From contig JANNZM010000012.1 of NCBI GenBank assembly GCA_031410595.1, positions 62,001 through 126,000 on the forward strand: a stretch of DNA of 64,000 nt, given 5' to 3'. Positions 16,314 to 25,406 of this stretch are shown one piece after another (within the stretch, counting starts at the first letter, position 1; each line of letters starts with the position of its first letter). The translations under genes were made by a program, and so were the position numbers. The notes beneath the pieces were generated by a model. It was not told where the DNA came from, made no database searches, and saw nothing but the letters and a program-made list of their open reading frames with translations. The DNA comes from JANMCE01 sp031410595. GTDB taxonomy: Bacteria > Actinomycetota > Acidimicrobiia > Acidimicrobiales > Ilumatobacteraceae.

Positions 16314-17542
16314 GGCGTGGAACCGCGAATCGCAACAGGAGTGCCGGGGTCGAAGGGGTTGCCGTCTTCGACAAGACGGCGCCACTCCAGCAGCGATGCG
16401 TCGGGGCGGTAGAGACGCTCGGGAGGTGCATTGGTTTCGGACACCATCCAGTGGTCCTGCGCGGAGAATCCTCCGTGGAACAGCCAACGGATACCGCCGA
16501 GATATTTGGCGTAGAACCACGAACGGGCGAGGCCGGTTTTGAACTGCACCATCACGCCGACGTACTTGGTGTACTCGGCGTCGATGGGCACGTAGAACTC
16601 GTAGTGAATGAAGTCCGGATAGGCGATGCGCAGCACGCCCGGTAGTGACAGCGACGCGAAACCGGGGAACTTTTGAGCGGCGATGTAAGGGTCGGGCGCG
16701 TTACTTCCACCCGTGTTGCCGAGGTTGCTCACACCGCTGGTGCTCTGCTGTTTGGGCTTCTGTTTCCACCAACGCTGATTGGTCCAGGTACCAAGGCCGG
16801 GGAAGTCGGCGTCCCAGTGGCGCTCGTCTTCCACCCGGTAGATCCAGCGGCCATCACGCTCGATGTGAATCTTGTTCCACGTCGGCATCGTCTTGAAGGT
16901 GCGCCACTTCGAGTTGCGATGAAGAAACTTGGCGTGACCCTCATCGAATCCGTTCTCGGCATACAGGCGCCAGTTGCCGGAGCGATCCTCGATGCGACCG
17001 CCGACTGCGAACGACGGTGGGCTCTTCAGTTCAACCGGTAGTTGCTCTTGCAACGAATGGGGCTCTCGGGCACCGATGAAAACCCACACCAGACCAATCG
17101 CTTCTTCGCACGGAAACGTCTGAACGGCGACCTTGCCCTTCATGGGCGAGTCAGGCCCGTCGGTGATGACGGCTGCGAGTTCGCCATCGCTGAGGCGGAA
17201 TGTCCACCCGTGATACGGGCATGAGATGTGATTGGGGAACTCCTCGGTGCCAAGGGACAGCTTGACGCCGCGATGGAGGCAGCGATCATGCAGCGCGTGC
17301 ACAACGCCAGACGTGTCGCGCTGCAAGACGAGAGGGGTCTCAACGATGGTCGTGCCGAACGGCCTGCGACTGATCTGCGATGACCACGCCACCGGGTACC
17401 AGAAGTTCCGCATCCCGCCCGCCGCCGCGTCGTACTCCGGCCACGCCGTCCAGTCCGTCCGTCCGACCGAATGCTTCGCCTGGGTGGCATCACCGCTTCG
17501 CTGGCGACGCTGTCGAAGACGCTCCGAAAGGACCTCGGTCAT
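16310..17542 (-). CDS. Rieske non-heme iron aromatic-ring oxygenase, alpha subunit
   Basis: 410 aa. The Rieske [2Fe-2S] site is Cys88-x-His90 and Cys108-x2-His111 (CLH ... CPYH). The mononuclear-iron motif is in ENGFDEGHAKFLHR (about residues 195-208), where the D/H/H triad can be formed. First gene of the operon, so it probably carries out the first hydroxylation of the substrate. No reductase or ferredoxin gene is present here, so electrons must come from elsewhere. ATG 17542 preferred; further in-frame ATGs upstream lie in the 94-bp divergent promoter region shared with the pirin gene. Confidence 0.88.
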   Translation of the reverse strand: MTEVLSERLRQRRQRSGDATQAKHSVGRTDWTAWPEYDAAAGGMRNFWYPVAWSSQISRRPFGTTIVETPLVLQRDTSGVVHALHDRCLHRGVKLSLGTEEFPNHISCPYHGWTFRLSDGELAAVITDGPDSPMKGKVAVQTFPCEEAIGLVWVFIGAREPHSLQEQLPVELKSPPSFAVGGRIEDRSGNWRLYAENGFDEGHAKFLHRNSKWRTFKTMPTWNKIHIERDGRWIYRVEDERHWDADFPGLGTWTNQRWWKQKPKQQSTSGVSNLGNTGGSNAPDPYIAAQKFPGFASLSLPGVLRIAYPDFIHYEFYVPIDAEYTKYVGVMVQFKTGLARSWFYAKYLGGIRWLFHGGFSAQDHWMVSETNAPPERLYRPDASLLEWRRLVEDGNPFDPGTPVAIRGSTP

Positions 17543-17636
17543 ATGGCCAGTCTGCGGTACCTCTTCGATACGGACCACCCCGTCGGTCCGTCTACCGGAC
17601 CGCCGTTGAGAGCGCTTCGGACGATAGCGTGACGTC

Positions 17637-18677
17637 ATGAGTTCGCATGTGTTGCAGACCGTTCCGCTTGGTGCAGGGCCGTGGCCGACCATTGATCCGT
17701 TCCTGTTCTGTGTGCACCACCACGACGACTACCCCGTCGGCAACGAGCAATTCGGGCCGACCGGTTCGCTCGAAGGACGCGAGATCGGTTCGGACTTCAG
17801 CGGCAAGGATGGCTGGAGCATGTACCACGGCGATGTGGTCCCCGGCTTTCCGCAGCATCCTCACCGCGGCTTCGAGACCGTCACGTTCGTACGCAACGGC
17901 TTGATCGATCACTCCGACTCGATGGGTGCCGCGGCCCGGTTCGGTCGCGGTGATGTGCAATGGATGACGGCGGGCGGGGGCATCGTGCATTCCGAAATGT
18001 TTCCGCTGCTGCAGACCGACGAGCCCAACCCGGTCGAACTGTTTCAGATCTGGGTCAACCTGCCGATGCGCGACAAAATGGTCGATCCCTATTTCACGAT
18101 GTTGTGGGATCACGAGATTCCGCGCCATCACACGATCGACGCAACTGGCCTCGCCGCGGAGATCACCGTCGTTGCGGGACAGCTCGCCGATCTGACCCCA
18201 TCAGCGCCGCCGCCAAACTCATGGGCCAGTAACGCCGACAGCGATTTTGCTATCTGGCATATCCGCCTTGATGCAGGCGCGACCATCACGCTGCCCGCGG
18301 CCAAGAGCCACGAAACGGCCCGACTGCTGTACATCTTTCAGGGCACGGGCGTGACGGTCGGCGATGAACGTGTCGACGGGATGCACGTTGCGGTCGTGCA
18401 GTCAGACGTCGATTTGACGATCAGGGCCACCGCCGATGCACCGGTGGAGATACTGATGCTCCAGGCACGTCCCATCGGTGAACCGGTGGCGCAATACGGT
18501 CCGTTCGTCATGAACGACCAAGCCGGAATCGAGCAGGCGTTCCGTGACTATGAGCGTACGAAGTTCGGCGGGTGGCCGTGGGAAACTGACGCTCCCACGC
18601 ACGCTCGCAACCAAGAGCGGTTCGCCCGTCACGTGAACGGACGGGTTGAAACACCCTCTGTGGTTGCCGGTTCTTGA
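17637..18677 (+). CDS. Pirin-family bicupin
   Basis: 346 aa. Pirin signatures: FPQHPHRGFETVTFV with the metal-binding His residues (about residues 76-90), then GRGDVQWMTAGGGIVHSEM (about 102-122), followed by a second cupin near 205-290 (IRLDAGATITLP, RLLYIFQGTGVTVGDE). Pirins are iron-binding cupins; some are quercetin dioxygenases. Divergent from the aromatic operon, so a role in ring oxidation or its control is possible but not shown. Confidence 0.88.
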   Translation: MSSHVLQTVPLGAGPWPTIDPFLFCVHHHDDYPVGNEQFGPTGSLEGREIGSDFSGKDGWSMYHGDVVPGFPQHPHRGFETVTFVRNGLIDHSDSMGAAARFGRGDVQWMTAGGGIVHSEMFPLLQTDEPNPVELFQIWVNLPMRDKMVDPYFTMLWDHEIPRHHTIDATGLAAEITVVAGQLADLTPSAPPPNSWASNADSDFAIWHIRLDAGATITLPAAKSHETARLLYIFQGTGVTVGDERVDGMHVAVVQSDVDLTIRATADAPVEILMLQARPIGEPVAQYGPFVMNDQAGIEQAFRDYERTKFGGWPWETDAPTHARNQERFARHVNGRVETPSVVAGS

Positions 18678-18744
18678 GGTTCTTCAAAGGGATCCATGGC
18701 TGATCATCACATTTGGGTCAGATTCCCCACTAGTCTTCCCACCT

Positions 18745-19527
18745 ATGTTCGAGTACGCATCCGTTACCGCTTCCGCCTACGACGTCGATTCGCTCGTCGG
18801 AAAGCTCAATGCCCACGCTTCCCAAGGTTGGGAAGTCACCTCGGTTGTCGCGGCGGGGGGTGATGTCGTCGCGATCATGCAACGTGTTCGTTCGACCGTT
18901 GACGTAGAGCCCGCTGAGGCCGTTGCCGAAGAAGCGCCCGCTGTCGCAGCGGTCGCTACCGAGCACGTGGCCGAAGAGGCTGCGCCCGTTATCGAGGAAG
19001 CTCCGGCCGTCACCGAGGACGCGTCCTCGGTAGCCGAGGACGCCACCCCAGCTGTTGAGACCTCCCCGATCATTGAGTCAGTCGCCGAAGCTGCGCCCAT
19101 CGGTATGGACGAGGCCGCCAGCTCGGTCGCCGACCATGCCAGCGATGCCCTCGGTGGTGCGGGCGCCGGTCTGGCCGGAGCGGCCGCTGGTGTTGGCGTC
19201 GGTTCAATCTTTGGCAGTGACGCGCCTTCCTCCGCTGTTGAAGAAGCGACCCCGGCGGTCGAGGCTGTCGCACCGGTTATCGAAACCGTCGCCCCGGCCG
19301 TGGCTGAAGTGCCCGCTGCCGTCGAGCCCACCGGTTGGGGCTCCGCCCAGACCACGGTCGGCACGCCAGTCGTTCCGACACCGGCTCCGGCCCCCGTCGT
19401 CACCACGCCCGCCGGCTGGTACCCGGATCCCTCCGGCCGGTTCGAAATGCGCTACTGGGACGGTTCGGCCTGGACCGAGCACGTGTCCCGTCAGGGCCAG
19501 CAGTTCACCGACCCGCCCGTCGCCTAA
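18745..19527 (+). CDS. DUF4177-like/DUF2510 protein with long Ala-Pro-Glu linker
   Basis: 260 aa. The first 50 residues resemble a DUF4177-type small domain (FEYASVTASAYDV, LNAHASQGWEVTSVVAAGG). Residues 55-215 are a low-complexity, acidic Ala/Val/Pro/Glu linker. The last 45 residues form a DUF2510 domain (GWYPDPSGRFEMRYWDG, WTEHV), common in actinobacterial cell-surface proteins. No membrane segment. ATG 18745 lies 8 nt after TAGTCT, consistent with a leaderless mRNA; the open frame upstream overlaps the pirin gene. Function unknown. Confidence 0.75.
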   Translation: MFEYASVTASAYDVDSLVGKLNAHASQGWEVTSVVAAGGDVVAIMQRVRSTVDVEPAEAVAEEAPAVAAVATEHVAEEAAPVIEEAPAVTEDASSVAEDATPAVETSPIIESVAEAAPIGMDEAASSVADHASDALGGAGAGLAGAAAGVGVGSIFGSDAPSSAVEEATPAVEAVAPVIETVAPAVAEVPAAVEPTGWGSAQTTVGTPVVPTPAPAPVVTTPAGWYPDPSGRFEMRYWDGSAWTEHVSRQGQQFTDPPVA

Positions 19528-19549
19528 GCAACGCCAAGAATCCGAACGA

Positions 19550-19571
19550 AGGCACGGGGCAACCCGTGCCT
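19550..19571 (+). terminator. Hairpin terminator after the DUF2510 gene
   Basis: AGGCACGGG, loop GCAA, CCCGTGCCT: a perfect 9-bp stem with a GNRA tetraloop, 22 bp after the stop codon. There is no T-run, as is common in actinomycete terminators. Confidence 0.6.
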
Positions 19572-19601
19572 CCGTCGCGTCTGGCCTTAACATGACCGGC
19601 G

Positions 19602-21152
19602 ATGCGCGCTACTTCGTTGGGTCATGCTGGGATTCTGATCGAGAGCGAGCACGGCTCGATTGTGTGCGACCCGTGGTTCGTTCCGGCGTTCTTCGGGTCA
19701 TGGTTCGTCTTCCCGCGAAACGACCAATTCCCGCCCGATCTGATGGCGCGGATCACCAAGCCCGATTACCTCTACATCTCCCATCTGCACGCCGATCATC
19801 TTGATGAACCGTGGCTGCGCGAGCACATGGACAAAGACGTCACCGTGCTGCTTCCGGACTATCCCACCGACGAACTCCGCCGCACTCTGCAGCACATTGG
19901 CTTCACCACCTTCCTGTCGACCGAGAACGGTGTCCCAACCAAACTCGCCGGCAATCTCACCGTCACCATTCACGTCGAGACATCCATCTCCGACGGACCC
20001 GGCGGCGACTCAGCCATCGTCGTCGCAGACCACACCGGGCGGGTCCTTGACCAGAACGACTGTCGACCGCACGACCCGACCGTGTTCACGTCCGATGGTC
20101 CTGTCGATGTGCATTGGCTGCAGTTTTCGGGTGCCATCTGGTACCCGATGGTCTACGAAATGGATTCGGAAACAAAGGCGGCACAGGCGCGAGCCAAGGT
20201 GGAAGCCCAGTTCTCCCGCGCCATCCAGTACGTGTCGGCTATCGACGCAACGGCGGTCGCACCCTCGGCCGGCCCGCCGTGCTTTCTTGACCGGGCCCTT
20301 GCTCCTCTCAACGTGGTGACCGGGAACGAGGTGTCGATCTTTGCCGACCAGACCGACCTCCTCCGGCGACTCGGTGCACAGGGCATCGACGCAGGGCAGT
20401 TCACGGTTCCGGGCACCTGCTTCGAAATCGACAACGGTACGGTCACCGTCGTTCAGCCGGCGAACCAGGACGAACTCCGTCGCCCCTACGATCACAAGGC
20501 CCTGTATCTTGCCGAGTACGCCGCCGATTGGACCGACTGGTTGGCCGCCCACAAGGCAACCTGGCACCAAACGACCGCCACCCTCGTCCAGGACCTGGCG
20601 GCATGGTGGGAGCCGCTGATGGCCCAGGCCCCGGTCTTGTGCGCTGCGATCGGGAGCATTGCTCATATCGACGTTGGTGACCTTGTGATCGCCGCCGACT
20701 TTCCGCAGGGCCGGGTCCGTTTGGCCACGCCCGACGATGTACCTCGCTTCCGGTTCACCATTGATCGACGACTGGTAGAGACGGTGGTTGCTCGTCGCGC
20801 CGTCGACTGGTCGAACGCCCTGTTCTTGTCGCTGCGGTTCACGGCGTGGCGCGATGGCGGGTTCAACGAGTACCTCTACAACTTCTTGAAGTCACTTTCG
20901 GACGAACGAATTGAGCGAACCGAAGCCGAGGTGCGGGCCAAGCGCACCCTCGGACCAGAGACGGGCGAGGTCATCTTCGGGCCGTACGCTGTGCAGAAGT
21001 TCTGTCCGCACCGTCGGGCCGACCTGGCTCGCTTCGGTGAACTCGACGGCGATGTCCTCACCTGCCATCTGCACGGCTGGACCTTCGATCTGGCCGACAA
21101 CGGCGTGTGTCTGACTTCGGACGACAGTCGCATCCGCGTCCGACGGGTCTGA
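19602..21152 (+). CDS. Metallo-beta-lactamase-fold hydrolase fused to a C-terminal Rieske domain
   Basis: 516 aa. The N-terminal domain has the Zn-binding motif SHLHADHLDEP (about residues 60-70) and WLQFSGAIWYPM typical of UlaG-like or CMAH-like hydrolases. Residues about 460-505 form a Rieske domain: CPHRRADLARFG, then CHLHGWTFDLADNG, giving C-x-H and C-x2-H ligands. The same pair of domains occurs in CMP-N-acetylneuraminate hydroxylase, but there the Rieske part comes first. Likely an oxidoreductase acting on a nucleotide-sugar or similar compound; the substrate is unknown. Starts at ATG 19602 after the terminator. Confidence 0.82.
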   Translation: MRATSLGHAGILIESEHGSIVCDPWFVPAFFGSWFVFPRNDQFPPDLMARITKPDYLYISHLHADHLDEPWLREHMDKDVTVLLPDYPTDELRRTLQHIGFTTFLSTENGVPTKLAGNLTVTIHVETSISDGPGGDSAIVVADHTGRVLDQNDCRPHDPTVFTSDGPVDVHWLQFSGAIWYPMVYEMDSETKAAQARAKVEAQFSRAIQYVSAIDATAVAPSAGPPCFLDRALAPLNVVTGNEVSIFADQTDLLRRLGAQGIDAGQFTVPGTCFEIDNGTVTVVQPANQDELRRPYDHKALYLAEYAADWTDWLAAHKATWHQTTATLVQDLAAWWEPLMAQAPVLCAAIGSIAHIDVGDLVIAADFPQGRVRLATPDDVPRFRFTIDRRLVETVVARRAVDWSNALFLSLRFTAWRDGGFNEYLYNFLKSLSDERIERTEAEVRAKRTLGPETGEVIFGPYAVQKFCPHRRADLARFGELDGDVLTCHLHGWTFDLADNGVCLTSDDSRIRVRRV

Positions 21153-21206
21153 CCCGCCGTATGCTCGTATGGCACCAAACGGTCTGAGTCGACCGAATCA
21201 TTTACC

Positions 21207-21842
21207 GTGGTTTACGGGCGCAAGTCCATTCGCATTATGGACAAGAAGTCCTCTGGTCCCCATCATGGGAGTCAAGTACACGTCTCGGCGGAGACCAATG
21301 GGAGTCGACGGATGTATCGAATGGGCCACCGGCGTAAGTCGGAGGCAACACAACATGATCAGCGCACGGTGTCAGGCCCCCGCACGGGCTCCGAGCCGAC
21401 CTCCCTGCGCGACGCCCTTTTTCGTACCCCCGACACCGATGCCCTCACCGGGTTGGCGTCCCTGGGCATACTGAGCCTGCGCCTCGAAGAGATTTACGGG
21501 CACTGTGAAGCCCTCGGCATGCGGCCGAGCACGGCCTTTGCGCTGCTCATGATCGAGCCAGACCTCGGTGCACGAACCCCGTTGGTTCGCGATGCGGTTC
21601 GGGTACTGGTAGCCGACGAGGCGACCAGAACCTTCACGCACGGCGAGACGATTGCCGTGTCCGGTTCGAGGTTCATTGTGCTTGCCGCGAACACGGCCGG
21701 GCTGCCCCGCGACGGAGTCGGTATGGTCGAGCGATTGCAGCAGTTAGCCGTGCTGAAGGAAACACAGATCGCATCGTGGATCGAACAGCTACCCGACGAG
21801 CACGTCGATACCAACCGCTTCGTCCTTGAGTTGGCCTTCTAA
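21207..21842 (+). CDS. Protein with degenerate GGDEF-like domain
   Basis: 211 aa from GTG 21207; ATG 21238 is an alternative and the first 65 residues are poorly conserved in appearance. The segment DALTGLASLGILSLRLEEI corresponds to the D-x-LT-x-L-x-N-R entry of GGDEF domains, but the active loop is SGSRFIVLAA where GGDEF is expected, so cyclase activity is improbable. It may be a regulatory or c-di-GMP-unresponsive relic domain. Convergent with the L,D-transpeptidase gene. Confidence 0.5.
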   Translation: MVYGRKSIRIMDKKSSGPHHGSQVHVSAETNGSRRMYRMGHRRKSEATQHDQRTVSGPRTGSEPTSLRDALFRTPDTDALTGLASLGILSLRLEEIYGHCEALGMRPSTAFALLMIEPDLGARTPLVRDAVRVLVADEATRTFTHGETIAVSGSRFIVLAANTAGLPRDGVGMVERLQQLAVLKETQIASWIEQLPDEHVDTNRFVLELAF

Positions 21843-21851
21843 CGTCGGACC

Positions 21852-22832
21852 TCAGGGGTGAACGATGACCTGCGTGCCCTGCGGCATCATGTCGTTGGTC
21901 CAGATCCAGTCCATGGCGGTGGTCGTGAGGCGCACGCATCCGTGGGACGCCGGGTACTCGGGGATGCTGTTGGAACCGTGCACGGCGACCCCACCTTTGA
22001 AGTACTTCGGGCGGTATAACTCGCCGAGCTGACCCTTTTCCCATCCGTTGGTGTACTCGCTGTAGACCTTGAATTCACCCTCGGGCGTAACGGCGTCGCC
22101 CTGAATGGTGCCACCCTGCTTTTGGTTTACCTCGGTGTACGGCTTCTCTGAGCCCGTGGACGTATTGAAGACCCACAGTGTCTTACCGCCGCGGATGATG
22201 AACAGCACCTGGCGGCCCTTGTCGACCTCGATCAGTTCTCCGGCGGTGATGGTTCCCTGCGCGCGGGTGTCGATGAGCGTCATGGCGGCAACGGTCTTGT
22301 CGTCAGCGTTGCCGGTGACCTTCAGCTCGAACACGCCGCCGTAGGTCTTCTGGAACGCCATGACGGCCTGTGAGGTCAGCCATCCGTACTCGCCGTCGGC
22401 AGCATCGAGCCAGAACCCCAAGTCAAGCAGGCGGTTTTGCAACACTTTGACTTCTTCACCGACCGCACCAGCGCGCAACGGCGTGAGCTCGGCGGTGAGC
22501 ACAGGGACCTTCGCGATGGTTGTGGTGGTGGGGGCGACCGTCGTCGTGGTGGTGGGCGCAAGGGTCGTTGTGGTTGTCGGTGCGACCGTGGTGGTGGTGG
22601 TTGGGGCAGCCGTGGTGGTGGTTGTTGGTGCAGCCGTGGTGGTGACGGCCAGCGTGGCAGCAGTAGTTGCAGCCGCAACGGTCGTTGGTGCCGGAGGCCC
22701 GACCGCGACAACCGCGCCGGCCGACTTGGCCGGGACGGCGCGCACCGAATGATCGACACTGGCGCAACCAGACGCGACCGCGGACGCGGCGAAGACGCAC
22801 GTCAGCGTCACTCTGGAAAAGCGAACGTTCAT
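21852..22832 (-). CDS. L,D-transpeptidase lipoprotein with peptidoglycan-binding domain
   Basis: 326 aa. Lipobox ASAVASGC near residue 23. Then a Thr/Pro/Ala linker built of TTTTT-AAP-type repeats (about residues 45-105), a PG_binding_1 domain (GAVGEEVKVLQNRLLDLGFW ... LTSQAVMAFQKTYG) and a C-terminal YkuD domain with the catalytic HGSNSIPEYPASHGCVRL motif. It would crosslink peptidoglycan via 3-3 bonds at the cell surface. ATG 22832 chosen because a normal lipoprotein signal follows; upstream in-frame ATG is 19 codons away. Confidence 0.9.
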   Translation of the reverse strand: MNVRFSRVTLTCVFAASAVASGCASVDHSVRAVPAKSAGAVVAVGPPAPTTVAAATTAATLAVTTTAAPTTTTTAAPTTTTTVAPTTTTTLAPTTTTTVAPTTTTIAKVPVLTAELTPLRAGAVGEEVKVLQNRLLDLGFWLDAADGEYGWLTSQAVMAFQKTYGGVFELKVTGNADDKTVAAMTLIDTRAQGTITAGELIEVDKGRQVLFIIRGGKTLWVFNTSTGSEKPYTEVNQKQGGTIQGDAVTPEGEFKVYSEYTNGWEKGQLGELYRPKYFKGGVAVHGSNSIPEYPASHGCVRLTTTAMDWIWTNDMMPQGTQVIVHP

Positions 22833-22948
22833 GCCGTGTCGCTGCCTTTCATTCCTTGTCACCGTGCCACGAAGTAAACGCGCGAACACTCCGCGCCGCT
22901 AGAGGATACTGACTGCGTCATGTTGTTGTGTGGCACGCAACCAAATTG

Positions 22949-23989
22949 TTATGCAGAAGAACGATCGAACGATGCAAGGTCCGCAGCCGTAAGTTGCCAC
23001 GGGACGACTGGGAGGCGCCCGAATGAAAACCGGGACACCAAGGACGAAGCGGTGACGATATCTTCCGGCTCGGCCAAACCGAGATGTTGGGCGAGGAGTT
23101 GCAGCACATCGGCTGACGTCCATCCCCGTTCGAGGAGATCGTCGAGGCTCACGGCGCCATGTCGCTTGGCGAGACGGTCGCCGTCGGGCCCGAGGACAAG
23201 TGGTACGTGGGCGTAAGACAGGGCAGAGAGGCCGAGTTGTCGAGCGAGCCACATCTGGCGCGGCGTGGACAGCAGAAGGTCATCGGCCCGCACCACCTGC
23301 TGGACACTTTGGGCGGCGTCATCGACAACGACAGCCAGGTTATAGGCGAAAACCCCGTCATTCCGTACCAAAACCAAGTCGTCCACGACCGCCTCCGCGG
23401 TGCCGCACATCATGTCGACAAACCCCACAACGGTCGCGTCGGCCCGCACTCGCAGGGCCGGACGTCGACCGGCGTCCATTAAGCGCTGTTGCGCGTGCTG
23501 GCTCAGTTCACGGCAAGTGCCGGGGTAGGCGCCATCGGGAACCGGTGGGCCGTTGGGGGCCGCAGCTGCCTCTCGAATCTCGCGGCGAGTGCAAAAACAC
23601 GGATAGGTAAGCCCGAGTCTCTTCAGGGCTTCTACGGCTTCGATGTAGTGGTCGGTTCGGTCCGATTGAAAGACGACAGTGCCATCCCAGTCGAGCCCGA
23701 GCGCCGCAAGGTCATGCAGCTGTCGATCGGCGAGATCGCGATGCGACACCACCGGGTCGAGATCTTCCATGCGAACCACGAACTGCCCGCCTGAAGCGCG
23801 CGCCGCCAGCCACGCAGCCAGCGCGGTGCGAAGGTTGCCGAGATGTAGCGCGCCGGTAGGGCTGGGCGCAAAGCGACCGTTCAGCCCGGCACGGGCGCTG
23901 TCGTCTGAGCGCGGCGACTCTTGCGCGGCGACAGCAGGCGGAACACGGTGAGGAACAGTACGATCGTCACTCCGGTAAATGCTGCCCAT
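22949..23989 (-). CDS. gluQ: Glutamyl-Q tRNA(Asp) synthetase (GluQ-RS)
   Basis: Attaches glutamate to the queuosine base of tRNA-Asp. The HIGH-type signature is PSPTGALHLGN, the KMSKS-like loop is RLAKRHG. The zinc site is CFC ... YPGTC (after RRLGLTYP-like segment), and the protein lacks the anticodon-binding domain, as GluQ-RS does. The conserved core begins at about 23885; the only in-frame ATG is 23989, which makes the gene overlap the end of the membrane protein by 109 nt, so the start is uncertain (a CTG near 23887 is possible). Confidence 0.88.
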   Translation of the reverse strand: MGSIYRSDDRTVPHRVPPAVAAQESPRSDDSARAGLNGRFAPSPTGALHLGNLRTALAAWLAARASGGQFVVRMEDLDPVVSHRDLADRQLHDLAALGLDWDGTVVFQSDRTDHYIEAVEALKRLGLTYPCFCTRREIREAAAAPNGPPVPDGAYPGTCRELSQHAQQRLMDAGRRPALRVRADATVVGFVDMMCGTAEAVVDDLVLVRNDGVFAYNLAVVVDDAAQSVQQVVRADDLLLSTPRQMWLARQLGLSALSYAHVPLVLGPDGDRLAKRHGAVSLDDLLERGWTSADVLQLLAQHLGLAEPEDIVTASSLVSRFSFGRLPVVPWQLTAADLASFDRSSA

Positions 23990-24459
23990 TGGACCATGAT
24001 GTTGCCACGATCAGCACCGGCGTAGAAGGTATGAATGGTTGCGAACACAAAGAGCAGGAACGAGGTGAGGTGGATGGTGTGCCACACCTTTCGGGGCATC
24101 TTGCGCATCAGCCACGAGGTGACCTGCACCGCCACCATCAGATAGAACGCAACAATGCCCCACGCTACTGCGCCCGGACGATAGGTGCTTTTCATCGGGA
24201 CGAAGAGTTTGACCACACCGAACTTGGTGTACGTGTCGATGAAGAGACCGAACAGATGCACGAAGGTGAAGATGATGCTGAGCGTGCCGAGGAAACGGTG
24301 CATGTCGAGCAGCCAAGCCGGCGCACCACGCTTCTTGATGAGGCGGGTGGACAGCGCAAGACCCCACATGATGCTGGCCGTGGCCAGCACCCATGCGATC
24401 ATGCCGCCGGAGCGAGCGATGTACCAGCTCGTTTTGCCGTTCAGCGCCAACGCCATCAT
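23881..24459 (-). CDS. Ferric-reductase-like transmembrane protein
   Basis: 192 aa with five to six membrane helices and His residues suited to bind heme: DMHRFLGTLSIIFTFVHLFG and KVWHTIHLTSFLLFVFATIHTFYAG. This is the FRD/YedZ-type cytochrome b domain without NAD/FAD domains. ATG start overlaps the stop of apbE by 4 nt (24456-24459), so the FMN transferase and this protein are coupled. It likely carries electrons across the membrane to an FMN-carrying partner. Confidence 0.8.
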   Translation of the reverse strand: MMALALNGKTSWYIARSGGMIAWVLATASIMWGLALSTRLIKKRGAPAWLLDMHRFLGTLSIIFTFVHLFGLFIDTYTKFGVVKLFVPMKSTYRPGAVAWGIVAFYLMVAVQVTSWLMRKMPRKVWHTIHLTSFLLFVFATIHTFYAGADRGNIMVQWAAFTGVTIVLFLTVFRLLSPRKSRRAQTTAPVPG

Positions 24460-25406
24460 GCGAAAGTCTCCAAGTCCTTTTCGACGGCTGCCGTAGCCGT
24501 GACCGCACCGTCACTGTGAAGCAACCATCCGTCCAGCTCAGAGCGTATGAGTAAGGCTAATCCGGCGGTGGAGCCCAGCAGGATCGCCGACTTGGCAACC
24601 ACCTCGGCCAGCCATGCGTCGACGCCGGTGACGACAGCACCGACGAGGTCGGTTTCCGACGGCTGACCAGTGCGGGGATCAATGAGGTGATGCACCGAGC
24701 GGCCGCTGCGTTCCCATCGTCGGAACAGAGTGGTGGACTGCACCAGTGCCTCATCGATGAGCGGGAACGAGCCGAGGACGCGATCATCAACCGGGTGCTG
24801 AACCTGAATGTTCCATGCGGCATCGGCATCCGGGCCCGGCCCACGCACCCGAATGTCACCACCAAGACCGAGGCACACGCTGGTCGCACCGTTCGCGATG
24901 GCGAACGCGGTGACGAGATCGGCAGCCAGGCCCTTGCCAATACCGCCGAGATCGATAGCTCGATCGTCTGGTAGTTGGATAGCGTGCGCCTTGTCATCGA
25001 AGACGACCGCATCGAAACCGATGGGAGCCATCGACGCTGACAGCTCCTCGGTTCCGGTTGCCGCCATGTCCCGGAAGGTTCGGTCGTAACCGAGATCAAC
25101 CAGGCGATCATGCACCGTTGGGTCGAAAAGACCTTCGGTTGCGGTGAAGGCCCAGCGGGCTTTGTGAAGGGCATCCCACAGAGTCGGTGATACGGGGAAC
25201 CACCTAGCTTGAGAGCGGTTCAGCTCGCTGAGTTCACTGTCGGATCGGAAACGTGACCAGCACGCTTCAAGCCGTTCGATCTCAGCGACGGCATCGTCGG
25301 CGACCGCTTCCGCGTTTGGGCCATAGACCAGCAATTCGCTCGGGGAGCCCAGTGCCCGCCACTGGCGGCTCGCCCACGCTGACGTCAGCACATCCTCCCG
25401 GTGCAT
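24456..25406 (-). CDS. apbE: FAD:protein FMN transferase
   Basis: 316 aa. Transfers FMN from FAD to a Thr of target proteins outside the cytoplasm. Family motifs: W-S-R-F-R-S-D-SELSELN near residue 50, LFDPTVHDRLVDLGY, AIDLGGIGKGLAAD (about 163-176), and VHHLIDPRTGQP (about 240). No signal peptide is obvious. Operon with the ferric-reductase-like gene. No FMN_bind domain protein is present in this window, so the flavinylated partner must be elsewhere or be one of the secreted neighbours. Confidence 0.9.
   Translation of the reverse strand: MHREDVLTSAWASRQWRALGSPSELLVYGPNAEAVADDAVAEIERLEACWSRFRSDSELSELNRSQARWFPVSPTLWDALHKARWAFTATEGLFDPTVHDRLVDLGYDRTFRDMAATGTEELSASMAPIGFDAVVFDDKAHAIQLPDDRAIDLGGIGKGLAADLVTAFAIANGATSVCLGLGGDIRVRGPGPDADAAWNIQVQHPVDDRVLGSFPLIDEALVQSTTLFRRWERSGRSVHHLIDPRTGQPSETDLVGAVVTGVDAWLAEVVAKSAILLGSTAGLALLIRSELDGWLLHSDGAVTATAAVEKDLETFA

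Noticed and set aside
22500..22660. GT-rich repetitive stretches (also near 26880-27070 and 28320-28500)
   Set aside because: Each is the coding sequence of a Thr-rich extracellular linker (TTTTT-AAP units) in a secreted protein.
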